A stretch of 64,000 nucleotides of DNA. Source: Methylobacterium sp. FF17 (GTDB taxonomy: Bacteria > Pseudomonadota > Alphaproteobacteria > Rhizobiales > Beijerinckiaceae). The DNA is taken from contig NZ_CP107532.1 of assembly GCF_025813715.1 (NCBI RefSeq), forward strand, positions 1,426,001-1,490,000, read 5' to 3'. Numbering within the stretch: position 1 is the stretch's first letter; each line of letters starts with the position of its first letter. The notes beneath the pieces are model-generated. The model was not told where the DNA came from and searched no databases. It saw only the letters and a program-made list of their open reading frames with translations. Below, in pieces: positions 7,907-17,200 of this stretch. Position numbers and translations under genes: made by a program.

Positions 7907-9072
7907 GGGCGGATCACCGTTTCGGCGAAGAGGGCCTGCTGGCGCCGGAGTTCGGCGGCGAAATCGGCATCGCAACTCCGCCGGCCGTCCCGGTCGGGGA
8001 CCGAGAACAGGCCGACCGCGCAGGGCCGGTCGTCTTCCCATCCGGGGTAGTCGAGGATTGGATAGAGGCAGATACCCTCGACCGGCACCCCCGCAGCGCG
8101 CGCGGCCCGGACCTCGGCGCAGACGTAGTGCAGCCAGGCGGCACGCGCGCTGCCCTCGGCCCCGGTCTCGGCCACCAGCATCGGGCGCCGGTACCGAGCA
8201 TGGACCTCCGCCAGCAGGCTGCGCAGGGGCCGGTAGGCGTGGTGCCCGAGGGGGATCGTGCCCCCACCATGGACCCATTGGTTATCCGGGTAGAAATTGA
8301 CGCCGACGACGTCGAGGCAGTCCGGCCCGCCGCCGAGGTCGGGGCAGAGGTCGCCACTCACCATGTCGAGAGCCTCGTACTGCGCGAGATGGTAGGCGCC
8401 GGCCGCGTCCGCGTCCTCGGCTCGGCCCGCCGCCACGTGGATGAGGGGCTCCGCATGGAGGAAGCGGGCCTGCGGGACCGCCGCCCGGATCGCCCGCGTC
8501 GCCGCGATGGAGGCGCGCACGAGCTGGCGCTTCAGGACAGGCCCTTGCCCGAGCGCCAAGGGACCGATCCGGCCGACATCCCCACCGGCCCAGGCCCAGT
8601 AGGACATCTCGTTGACGGTGCAGAAGGCCGGGGCACCCTCGGTTTCGGCGGCGACCACCCGGGCCGCCCCGGCGGCGAAGGCGGCGAACCGGGCGACGAA
8701 GGCCTCGGACCAGATGTCGATGTCGTCCGGCCAGCCGTAATGGCAGAGGTCCCAGATGACCCGGAGGTCGCCGGCGCGGGCCGCCCGCAGCATCGGCAGG
8801 ACGCTCGACCAGTCGTAGCGGCCGGGAGCAACCTCGATCCGGTGCCAGCGCAGGCCGTCGCGGGCAGCGCCGAGGCCCTGGGCCATCAGCGCCGCGTAGT
8901 CCTGCGCCGCCCCGATGTCGTGCCCCGTCGCGGCGATGAGGTCGAGGCGCCGACCGTCGAAGCGGCGGTGGCTCGAACATTCGAAGCCACCGAGGAACGG
9001 CGCCGGGGTGATTGGCCCCAAAGCCCCGTCAAAGGGCGGCACGTCCCAGGTCCCGCCAGCGACGCGTCTCAT
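7903..9072 (-). CDS. GH1-like (beta-glucosidase-fold) protein
   Basis: A 389-residue protein of (beta/alpha)8 glycosidase type, related to family 1 glycosyl hydrolases. Both expected catalytic acids are present: the acid/base Glu at 155 in TVNEMSYW and the nucleophile Glu at 302 in MLVAETGAEGS. It has no signal peptide, so action is likely cytoplasmic, unusual for a polysaccharide scavenger but compatible with trimming or transglycosylating an intermediate. It is shorter than classical GH1 enzymes (about 450). Its start overlaps the stop of the GH1-RmlD fusion gene and its stop overlaps the ABC exporter start. I infer a role in making or editing a surface glycan; the substrate is unknown. Confidence 0.8.
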   Translation of the reverse strand: MRRVAGGTWDVPPFDGALGPITPAPFLGGFECSSHRRFDGRRLDLIAATGHDIGAAQDYAALMAQGLGAARDGLRWHRIEVAPGRYDWSSVLPMLRAARAGDLRVIWDLCHYGWPDDIDIWSEAFVARFAAFAAGAARVVAAETEGAPAFCTVNEMSYWAWAGGDVGRIGPLALGQGPVLKRQLVRASIAATRAIRAAVPQARFLHAEPLIHVAAGRAEDADAAGAYHLAQYEALDMVSGDLCPDLGGGPDCLDVVGVNFYPDNQWVHGGGTIPLGHHAYRPLRSLLAEVHARYRRPMLVAETGAEGSARAAWLHYVCAEVRAARAAGVPVEGICLYPILDYPGWEDDRPCAVGLFSVPDRDGRRSCDADFAAELRRQQALFAETVIRP

Positions 9073-11231
9073 TCCGCAGCCTGCCGGGCGTTGGTGGCTG
9101 GAACCGCGCGCGCCGCGTTCCCGAAGCGCGCCAGGGCACTGGCCCGGGTCGGCATGAGGAGGCCGCGCGCGCTGGTCAGCGCCCGGTTGAGCATCGGCGG
9201 CCGCGAGCCCCCGGTGGGGGGTGCGTGCCCCCGCAGGGCGCAGGCCAGCGCGGCCACGACCTCGTCGCGGGCGATCGGTCCCCGGTTGGCGAGGTGCCAG
9301 GGTCCGGCCTCGCCGTCGATGAGGAGGTCGAGGGCGGCGTGCGCCAGATCCGGCAGGTAGCTCAAGGACAGGGTCTCGGGTTCCCGGGGCGGCATCCCCA
9401 CGGCGGCTCCGAGGGCTGCGAGGATGTCCTCGGGGCGGGCCTCGGGGGCGGGGGCGTCGAAGACGAAACCGGTGCGCACGATCAGCGCGCGCGGGTGCCG
9501 CGCCCGGACCTCCGCCTCGGCGGCGGCGAGGCTCGTCCCGTACTGGCCTTCGGGCGTCAGGGGATCGGTCTCGCAGGCCGGACGACCGAGGCGGCCATCG
9601 AAGACGTGATCGCTCGACAACGTGAGGAGCGGCACGGCCGCCCCCGCGCAGGCCGACGCGATGCGGCCCGCCCGACCCACATCGACGCGCAGGGTCCCGC
9701 CCGGATAGCGCCGGACGGCCGCATCCGTGGCGAGGCCGGTGGCGTCGATCACCGCCCAGGCCCGATGCATGGCGATGGCGTCGGCGAGCGTATCCCCTTC
9801 GCAGCCCTCGGCCCGGATACCGACATGCTGCAATCCGCGATCCCCGGCGATCCGGAGCAGGCCCCGCGCCAGGGGGCCGGCGGCGCCCAGGATGAGGATG
9901 GGGCGCGCCGCCTCCGGCGGAGGCGCCCGCCCCGCGCGCGGCGGCCCGTAGAAGCGTGCCGGGCGGCGCCACCAGCCCGGCCCGTCGAGGACCGGATGCG
10001 TGAACCGGCCCGTGGCCGCCAGGGCCCGAGCCGCCCCGGCCAGGGCCGTCGGGCGCGGAACGGGCGCCCGGATGTCGAAGGCGCCGGGCTCGTAGGTACC
10101 GGCCCGTTCGACCAGGAGGCTGTTCCAGTCGACGGCCCCGAGGAGCGACCACAGGGTCACGGCCACCACGGGCACGCCCGTGGCGCGCAGGGTGGCGGCC
10201 GCGTCCCAGACCTCGGCGAGCCAGCGCAGCTGGTCGTCCCGGCTGCAGCCGTGATGCACCTCCGTCACCGCCAGGGGCCGGCGGTACCGCTCCCAGGTCT
10301 CGGCGAATCGCGCGGCCGGCCCGGTGACGTCGGCGCAGAGGGGAATCCGGACGGCCTCCGCATCCGCGTAGCGCTGGCGCCCGTTCCCGCCGCGCAAAGG
10401 CTTCGGGTAGGCGCCGAGCCGACCGTCGAGGTAGCGCTCGCTCGTGAGGTAGTGGTTGACCCCGATGAGGTCCGGAGCGCCCTCGCCATCGTACAGGAGG
10501 GCCAGGTCGTCCGGCGCGATGCCGGTCTCGATGAGGCGGCGGTACCAGGGATGAGCGGGCCCGATCCGCCCGCACAGGAGATCGAGGCTCAACCAGCGGC
10601 GCTCGTTCTCGTAGGCGGCCTGGCCGGCAAGCCCCGGCGTGCTGAAGGTCCGGCCGATATCCTCGGTCTGGACGAGCTGTGCCCGTGGATTGATCCGGCG
10701 GATCGCCCGCATGGCCAGCACCGTCGCCTTGCACTGCGCCACCACCATGCGCAGGAAAGCCGCCTCGCTGCGGGCATGGGGATACCAGTGGCCGTAGAGC
10801 CCGCTGAAGCGGGCCGTGGTCAGCGGCTCGTTGACCGGCGTGAAGCGCGTCACCCACGGATAACGGGCGGCGACGCGCCCCGCATGGTCGGCCAGGAGCG
10901 TGGGCAGGGCGGGGTCGAGGAGGTCCGTATAGGCCGGGCCACTGCCGTGGTGCAGCAGGCCGAGGATCGGAGCGATGTCGAGGCGCTGCAGATGCGCCAG
11001 CCGCGCATCGTGCCAGGACCAGTCCTGAACGTCCGGGGCGTGCGGCGACACGGTCTCCCACAGCACCGGGTAGCGCAGGGTGCGGATCCCCAAAAGTGCG
11101 ACCGCGTCGAGATCCGTCATCCGCCAGCGGTGCCCGGTCTCGCGCATCTGGTCCCGATACCGGTCCCCGATCCGCGCGACCGTGCATTCGAACCCGCCCC
11201 AGAGTTCAAGCCGCGCGGTGGTCGTTTTCAT
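9069..11231 (-). CDS. fusion of GH1-like glycosidase domain and RmlD-like sugar-nucleotide reductase domain
   Basis: A 720-residue two-domain protein. Residues 1-410 are GH1-like, with acid/base Glu135 (TPVNEPLTTARFSG) and nucleophile Glu324 (LAVTEVHHGCS). Residues about 443-690 resemble dTDP-4-dehydrorhamnose reductase (RmlD): a nucleotide-binding loop at 447-455 (ILGAAGPLA) and an SSDHVFDG strand near 539-546. The YxxxK site is altered: Tyr564 is followed by GTSL, so the catalytic lysine is leucine (568). The reductase half may therefore bind rather than reduce a sugar nucleotide. The gene heads a coupled trio with a second GH1-like protein and an ABC exporter, divergent from a glycosyltransferase and glf. 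Confidence 0.82.
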   Translation of the reverse strand: MKTTTARLELWGGFECTVARIGDRYRDQMRETGHRWRMTDLDAVALLGIRTLRYPVLWETVSPHAPDVQDWSWHDARLAHLQRLDIAPILGLLHHGSGPAYTDLLDPALPTLLADHAGRVAARYPWVTRFTPVNEPLTTARFSGLYGHWYPHARSEAAFLRMVVAQCKATVLAMRAIRRINPRAQLVQTEDIGRTFSTPGLAGQAAYENERRWLSLDLLCGRIGPAHPWYRRLIETGIAPDDLALLYDGEGAPDLIGVNHYLTSERYLDGRLGAYPKPLRGGNGRQRYADAEAVRIPLCADVTGPAARFAETWERYRRPLAVTEVHHGCSRDDQLRWLAEVWDAAATLRATGVPVVAVTLWSLLGAVDWNSLLVERAGTYEPGAFDIRAPVPRPTALAGAARALAATGRFTHPVLDGPGWWRRPARFYGPPRAGRAPPPEAARPILILGAAGPLARGLLRIAGDRGLQHVGIRAEGCEGDTLADAIAMHRAWAVIDATGLATDAAVRRYPGGTLRVDVGRAGRIASACAGAAVPLLTLSSDHVFDGRLGRPACETDPLTPEGQYGTSLAAAEAEVRARHPRALIVRTGFVFDAPAPEARPEDILAALGAAVGMPPREPETLSLSYLPDLAHAALDLLIDGEAGPWHLANRGPIARDEVVAALACALRGHAPPTGGSRPPMLNRALTSARGLLMPTRASALARFGNAARAVPATNARQAAE

Positions 11232-11470
11232 GAAGCGAACTTCAGCCCATTACCCAATGGTCCGTCGGATTCCATACCATGCATAGCATCCGGAAAATCT
11301 TCCAGAACCATCCATTGCTGAAGCAAAATATGATTTACCCCATGGACTAACATTAACATTTGCGTGGGACCGGCTCAGAAAATCTCCATAGCTATTGCTG
11401 AACAATCGATAACTTTCGGTAGTTTGCTTTGACGTGCGCAGCCACCAGAGTTGAGGACGGGATTAAATCT
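11232..11470. promoter_or_regulatory. divergent promoter region of the glycan locus
   Basis: 239 bases between the minus-strand fusion gene and the plus-strand glycosyltransferase, clearly richer in A and T than its surroundings (for example the tracts around 11320-11360 and 11390-11430). Divergent promoters must lie here. I cannot name specific -35/-10 or operator sites with confidence. Confidence 0.5.
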
Positions 11471-12724
11471 GTGAATCTGGATTCCGGATCGATCTTTCGC
11501 GTGACCGCTGAAACCGAAGGTGTCCCCAAGGTCGGCGACGGGGCCGGCACCGCCCCCACGCCTCCCGACATCCTGGGATCCGATTCCCGTCCGCTCCTCG
11601 TCTGCTTTTCGCATCTGCGCTGGAACTTCGTCTGGCAGCGTCCCCAGCACCTGCTCAGCCGTGCCGCCGCCCGTTTCGATGTCGTCTTCATCGAAGAGCC
11701 CGTCCTCGAGGCGGGGGCCACGGCCGGGCTCGCCCGTGAGCGGGTCGGCCCGGCCATCGAGGTGCTCGTTCCGATCCTCGACCCGGGGCAGGCGGACGCG
11801 CAGACCGCGATGCTGCAGGGCCTCATCGCCGAGGAACTGGGGGCCCGGCCTCATGCGAGCCGGATCTTCTGGTACTACACGCCCGCCGCCCTCGCCTTCA
11901 CGTCGGACCTGGCACGGGACCTGACGCTCTACGACAACATGGACGAGTTGTCGGCGTTCAGGGGCGCAGCGGCCTCGCTGATCGCCCAGGAGAAGGCCCT
12001 GTTCGCGCGGGCGGACCTCGTCTTCACGGGCGGACGCAGCCTCTACGAGGCCAAGCGCGACGCCCATTCCGATATCCACTGCTTCCCCTCTTCGGTGGAC
12101 ACCGCGCATTTCCAGCGGGCGCGGCAGGCGGGTGTTCCCGATCCCGCCGATCAGGCCGCAATCCCGCATCCCCGCCTCGGCTTCTTCGGTGTCGTCGACG
12201 AGCGCTTCGATGCCGATTTTCTCGCGGCGATCGCCGACCTGCGGCCGGAGTGGCAGTTCGTCATCCTCGGCCCGGTGGTGAAGATCGATCCGGCGGGCCT
12301 GCCGAAACGGCAGAACATCCACTGGCTCGGACCGAAATCCTACGCCGACCTGCCCGATTACCTGGCGCATTGGGACCTCGGCCTGATGCCGTTCGCCCTC
12401 AATGCCTCGACACGCTTCATCAGCCCGACGAAGACGCCCGAATTCCTGGCCGCCGGACTGCCCGTCGTCTCGACGCCCATCGTCGACGTGGTGCGCAGCT
12501 ACGGCGCGCCCGGCCTGGTGGAGATCGCCGAGACGCCGATCCAGGCGGTGGGCGCGGCGGAGGCCCTGCTCGCGCGCCCGCGCGGCCCCTGGCTCGCGCG
12601 CGTCGACCAGCGCCTCGCGGAAAGCTCGTGGGACCGGACCTGGGCCGAGATGGAAGCCCGCATCCGCGCCGGCCTTCGCCGTCCGGCCGCCGGTCCCTGC
12701 GCGCCCGTGCGCGCGTACGCCTGA
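11471..12724 (+). CDS. glycosyltransferase of the type paired with UDP-galactopyranose mutase
   Basis: A 417-residue GT-B-fold glycosyltransferase. The N-terminal domain opens with the motif FSHLRWNFVWQRPQHLLSR (about 45-63). The C-terminal donor-binding domain has PRLGFFGVVDERFD, HWLGPKSYADLPDYL and the TPEFLAAGLPVVSTP motif, where the Glu contacts the nucleotide sugar. No membrane segment is seen, so it probably acts at the cytoplasmic membrane face. The GTG start at 11471 is preferred, with GAGGACGGG upstream; a TTG at 11429 would add 14 residues. glf follows within about 60 bases, so the donor may be UDP-galactofuranose. That is inference from context only. Confidence 0.85.
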   Translation: MNLDSGSIFRVTAETEGVPKVGDGAGTAPTPPDILGSDSRPLLVCFSHLRWNFVWQRPQHLLSRAAARFDVVFIEEPVLEAGATAGLARERVGPAIEVLVPILDPGQADAQTAMLQGLIAEELGARPHASRIFWYYTPAALAFTSDLARDLTLYDNMDELSAFRGAAASLIAQEKALFARADLVFTGGRSLYEAKRDAHSDIHCFPSSVDTAHFQRARQAGVPDPADQAAIPHPRLGFFGVVDERFDADFLAAIADLRPEWQFVILGPVVKIDPAGLPKRQNIHWLGPKSYADLPDYLAHWDLGLMPFALNASTRFISPTKTPEFLAAGLPVVSTPIVDVVRSYGAPGLVEIAETPIQAVGAAEALLARPRGPWLARVDQRLAESSWDRTWAEMEARIRAGLRRPAAGPCAPVRAYA

Positions 12725-12786
12725 CCCGCCTCCCCCTCCCGCGCGGACCGTGTCGCCGGACCGTGCCGCAGCACGAAAGTTGACGC

Positions 12787-13944
12787 ATGATGCACGATTG
12801 GCTGATCGTCGGCGCCGGTTTCGCGGGCAGCGTGCTCGCCGAGCGCATCGCGCGGGTGCGCGGCGAGCGCGTGCTCCTCGTCGACAAGCGCGATCACATC
12901 GGAGGCAACGCCTATGACGGCCTGAACGCGGATGGATTGATGATCCACCGCTACGGGCCGCACATCTTCCACACCAATGCCAAGCCGGTCTTCGACTACC
13001 TCTCGGACTTCACCGCCTGGCGCCCCTACGAGCACCGGGTGCTGGCCGAGGTCGACGGGCAGCGGGTACCGATCCCGATCAACCTCGACACCATCAACCG
13101 CCTGTACGGACTCGACCTCGATTCCGAAGCCCTGAAGCGCTGGTTCGCCGCGCGGGCCGAGCCGGTGGCGGAGATCCGGACCGCCGAGGACGTGGTGGTC
13201 GCGGCGGTGGGACGCGAACTCTACGAGAAGTTCTTCCAGGGCTACACACGCAAGCAATGGGGCCGCGATCCCTCCCAGCTCGACAAGTCGGTGACGGCAC
13301 GCGTACCGACCCGGACCGACCGCGACGACCGCTACTTCACCGACACCTACCAGGCCATGCCGAAGCACGGCTACACGGCGATGTTCTCCGCGATGCTCGA
13401 CCACCCGAACATCACCCTGGCACTCGACACCGATTACCGCAGCCTCGGACGCCCGGCCCGGGCCTGCCGGACCGTCTTCACAGGGCCGATCGACACCTAT
13501 TTCGACACTTGCTACGGCCCCCTGCCCTATCGGAGCCTGCGCTTCGAGCACGTCACCCGCGACGTCGCCTGGCACCAGCCCGTGGGCGTGGTGAACTATC
13601 CCCAATCCGAGGATTACACCCGGGTCACGGAATACAAGCACCTCACGGGCCAGTCGCACCCACGCACCGCGCTGACCTACGAGTATCCCGCGGCCGAAGG
13701 CGACCCCTACTATCCTATCCCCTGCCCGGAGCATCAGGCCCTGTTCAAGCGCTACGAGCGCCGCGCCCTCGACGAGCGCCGGGTCTGGTTCGTCGGACGG
13801 CTCGCCACCTACCGCTACTACAACATGGACCAGATCGTCGGTCAGGCGCTGGCCACGTTCCGGCGGATCGAGGCCCAGGTTCCGCGCCGCGACGGGCGAT
13901 CCCGCCCCGCGCCCGCCGAACAGGCCGCCACCGGCCCGGCCTGA
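12787..13944 (+). CDS. glf: UDP-galactopyranose mutase
   Basis: Flavoenzyme that interconverts UDP-galactopyranose and UDP-galactofuranose, the donor of galactofuranose for surface glycans. It has 385 residues, normal for bacterial Glf. The FAD-binding motif is at 9-19 (GAGFAGSVLAE), followed by VDKRDHIGGNAYD; family blocks IHRYGPHIFHTN, KFFQGYTRKQWG, RVPTRTDRDDRYFTD and the C-terminal GRLATYRYYNMDQIV are all present. An alternative start is the next Met (MHDW). It lies just after the glycosyltransferase and probably shares its transcript; its stop overlaps the next small gene by one base. Confidence 0.96.
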   Translation: MMHDWLIVGAGFAGSVLAERIARVRGERVLLVDKRDHIGGNAYDGLNADGLMIHRYGPHIFHTNAKPVFDYLSDFTAWRPYEHRVLAEVDGQRVPIPINLDTINRLYGLDLDSEALKRWFAARAEPVAEIRTAEDVVVAAVGRELYEKFFQGYTRKQWGRDPSQLDKSVTARVPTRTDRDDRYFTDTYQAMPKHGYTAMFSAMLDHPNITLALDTDYRSLGRPARACRTVFTGPIDTYFDTCYGPLPYRSLRFEHVTRDVAWHQPVGVVNYPQSEDYTRVTEYKHLTGQSHPRTALTYEYPAAEGDPYYPIPCPEHQALFKRYERRALDERRVWFVGRLATYRYYNMDQIVGQALATFRRIEAQVPRRDGRSRPAPAEQAATGPA

Positions 13945-14294
13945 TGCCCATCGACGGGCGGACGCCCCCGCGCGGGCGATGGCTCCAGGCACTCCCCGCC
14001 GGTTCGGTCCGCGACAGGCTCGCCACCATTCTGCGGGACGGGGCCAGCGGCCCCCTCACACCGGAGGAGCAGCGGTTCGCCCGGCTGCTGGCCCTCGAAG
14101 CGCAGGCGGTCGGCGCCGACGCGGCGACCCGGGATGCGATCGCCGCAGCACGCCGGGCCGCCGGCCTACGATGCCGCCCGGACCGGCGCGTCGAGCCTGA
14201 CTGCGAACAGCCCTCGACGGAGCCCTCCCCTCACCGCGGGGACGCGCCCTCACCGCGCAGCACCGACGGGCCGATCAACCGCTCAAGGCGGTGA
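13944..14294 (+). CDS. hypothetical 116-residue protein downstream of glf
   Basis: The ATG shares its first base with the glf stop codon. The frame encodes 116 residues. The first ~75 look protein-like (RWLQALPAGSVRDRLATILRDGASGPLTPEEQRFARLLALEAQAVG, then an Ala/Arg helix), while the last ~40 are low-complexity and basic. The final 12 bases overlap the convergent glycosyltransferase gene. I do not recognise a family. Coupling to glf favours a real gene, but weak composition at the C terminus leaves doubt. Confidence 0.45.
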   Translation: MPIDGRTPPRGRWLQALPAGSVRDRLATILRDGASGPLTPEEQRFARLLALEAQAVGADAATRDAIAAARRAAGLRCRPDRRVEPDCEQPSTEPSPHRGDAPSPRSTDGPINRSRR

Positions 14295-17200
14295 GACGGG
14301 GACGGGCGGCACCCTCGAGGGCGCCGGGCTCCCGAACGGCATCATCGACCCTGCATTGGCGTGTGCCTCCTCGAAGGGCGGCAGATCCGCCCGCTCCCGC
14401 GACACCGCGTGCTGGACCGGCAGACCGGGCTCCGGCCTGTCCGGCGCCCGCGCCGGGACGGCCAACGGCTGCGGCTCCGCTCCGGGCCCGCGATAATAGG
14501 CGTCCAGGGACGGAACGAAGGTGGGTTCGGGCCGCATCGGCTCCATGGCGGCCACGCGGGCGCGGGCGTCCGTCAGGGCATCGAGGATGATGCGGGTATC
14601 GCGGGTGAACGGGATCACCACGCCCCCACCCACGGTCTTGATGCGGTCGGCAGGCGCCCCGATGTCGAAGGCGACGATGGGGTAGCCCGCTTCCCAGACC
14701 TCGGACAGGACGTAGGAATAGGTCTCCGGCCAGATGCTCGGCAGGAACACGAAGTCCGGATCGATCTCGTCGAGCTTCCGCTTCAGCTCGGATTGCTTGT
14801 AGGCGCCGGTGACGCTGGCGTTCCCGTAGCGCTTCAGCCGTTCGTCATCCACGGTGAAGCCGACGACGGTGAGAAAGAAGGGCATGCGGTCGCGCGCCGC
14901 CCGCTCCGCCATCCGCACGAGGACGTCGAAGCCCTTGACCCGTCCGATCGCACCCACGACCGCGATCCGCAGGCCACCCGGCGATGCGCCGGCCCGTGAG
15001 ACCACCGGTGTCTTTCCGTTCAGGCGAGGCTCCGGATGGGGCGCAACGACGATCTCGGGCAGGGTGAAGCGCTTGCGATAGCGCGCCGCCGTGTCCTCCG
15101 AGGGGGCGAGGATCCGGGTCGCGCGCTCCAGGATCTTCGCGTTGAACCCGAGCCAGGCTTCCAGGTCGTTTTCGATCAGTCCCCGGTGGTCGGCGAAGTT
15201 GTGCTCGACGCCCCCCGAGACGCAGAGCTGGCAGATCGAGGGCGCGGGCTCGCCGCAATAGCTGAGGCGCTCGTCCGTGAGGTGGACGCGCGGACAGTAC
15301 CACTGGAAGTCGTGCAGCATCACGGTGTAGGGGCGCTTGCCCGAGAGCAGCGCGTCCAAAAAACCGCTCTGGAAGGCCAGGCGCGAGTTCACATGGATCT
15401 GGACCTCGACACCGGTCGCCTCCAGGGCCGCCAGCACCCGTTCCAACCGCGGAGGCGTCAGGGTCAGGACGACGCCGGCCCGGTCGAAGCTCAGCGACAG
15501 GCGCGGGTCGTCGCCCCGATCCTCAACCGGCGCAAGCACGGCGACCTCGTGATCCGGAGCGCGGGGAAGCGCCCGGATATCGTCGACGTAGCGCTTCGTA
15601 CCGCCACCGAGCCCGTGCATCAGGTGGAGGGTCAGGGCCGTGAACCGCCCGGCGAGGAGGTGCAGCAGGACATCCGCGCGCAAGTCCTCCAAGGGGTCGG
15701 CGCGCAGGAAGGCCTGCACCTCGCCGAGATATTCCGGATAGAGCCTCTCCAGGCGGACGTGGTTGGTGGCCAGGATCGTCGTCCGTTCGTCAACGCCGAA
15801 CGAGACCGAGCCCTCGTGGATGACGAAGGTATCGGTCGCGGCCAGGTGAACCCAGCCGAGATCGCGCGCGGCGAGGCACCAATCGACCTCCTCGCAGTAA
15901 CCCCGCCCCCATTCGGGGGAGAACGCGCCGACCTCGTCGAGGGCCTGCCGGTTCATGTGCATGCAGAAGCCGATCCCCGTCGGAATCTCCATCGGGGCGG
16001 CGCCCTGCGCTGCGAAGACCCGGTCGATCTCGGCGACATCGAGCCCGAGCGCCGGCAGGCTCGGCGCGACGACGTTCGGGAAGCTGAGGATCGTCGCGTT
16101 GTTCGACATCGGCGTCACCGAGGCGATGCCGGGCCGGACGTGACAGTGCCGTGAGAGGCGCGCAACGGCCCCGGGCGGCAGGACCGTATCGGCATTGACG
16201 AGGAGCACGTCCTCCCCGGGCTCGAGCAGGGAGAAGCCGCGATTGACGGTTCCGATGAAGCCGAGGTTCTTCGGGTTGTCGAGGATCGTCAGGCCCCGAT
16301 GGTCCTCCGCGGCGAGCCCGGCCAGGTAGCGGCCGATCCCCGGATCCGGCGACTCGTCGTTGATGACGATGGCGCGCACCCGCCCGGCCTCGAGTTGCGG
16401 AATCAGGGATGCGAGGCAGAGTTCGAGATCGGACAATCCCTTGTAGACGGGGACGATCGCGCAGACGGGTGGGGGCGTGCGCGGCGTCGATGCGGCCTGG
16501 ATCGATTTTGGAGCGGCCTCGCGCGGGAGCGGGATGGTTTCCGCGGCGATCACCGGCTGGAAGCCGATCGACCCGGGTCCACGGGCGCGGTCGACCTCGA
16601 CCAGATGGGTGCGGATGCGGCGTCGCATCATCATGCTGGTATCCGGCCGCGCCGATCCGAGGAGATGGGCGCGGGCCAGTTCCCGCTGCGCCCGGACCTG
16701 GACCTGGATGTCGCTCTCGAACCGGCCGAGAAGCAGGCCCGGGCCATCCGGTCCCGCGACCAGCGCGCTACCCGGCTGGATCTCCACATGTTCGAAGACG
16801 AAGCCGGCGATCTCCCGCCCGAACGCCACCTTCACGTCGTTGCGGGCATGCGTCCTGCGCTCCGACTGGGTCAGGCCGCCCCTGACGATCCGAAGCGTCG
16901 TCGGCGCATCGAGCATCGCGGGATCGATGTACCAGCCGCGGACGCCGCCGGGGCTGAACGCGTCGATGTTGTATTTCGGCTGGCTGCTCCAGTTCCCGAA
17001 CTCGAGCGTCGTCCCGCCGGCCCTGATGCCGAGCCGATGCGGCTTTCCGTCGAGGGCCTGGACCGGCAGGGGCAGGGAGAACCCGTTCCAGCCGCCTTGA
17101 CCGGAGGTCATGGATTGGAACTCGGCGCGGTAGCGGTCCAGGGGCCTTGGGTCGCCAATGATTCCGTCGACGACCAGTTGGACGCTGGGCTCCGAGGTCT

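Noticed and set aside
13979..14250. Alternative small genes in other frames downstream of glf
   Set aside because: The frame coupled to the glf stop is the only one with protein-like composition; the others are Arg/Pro-rich shadows.
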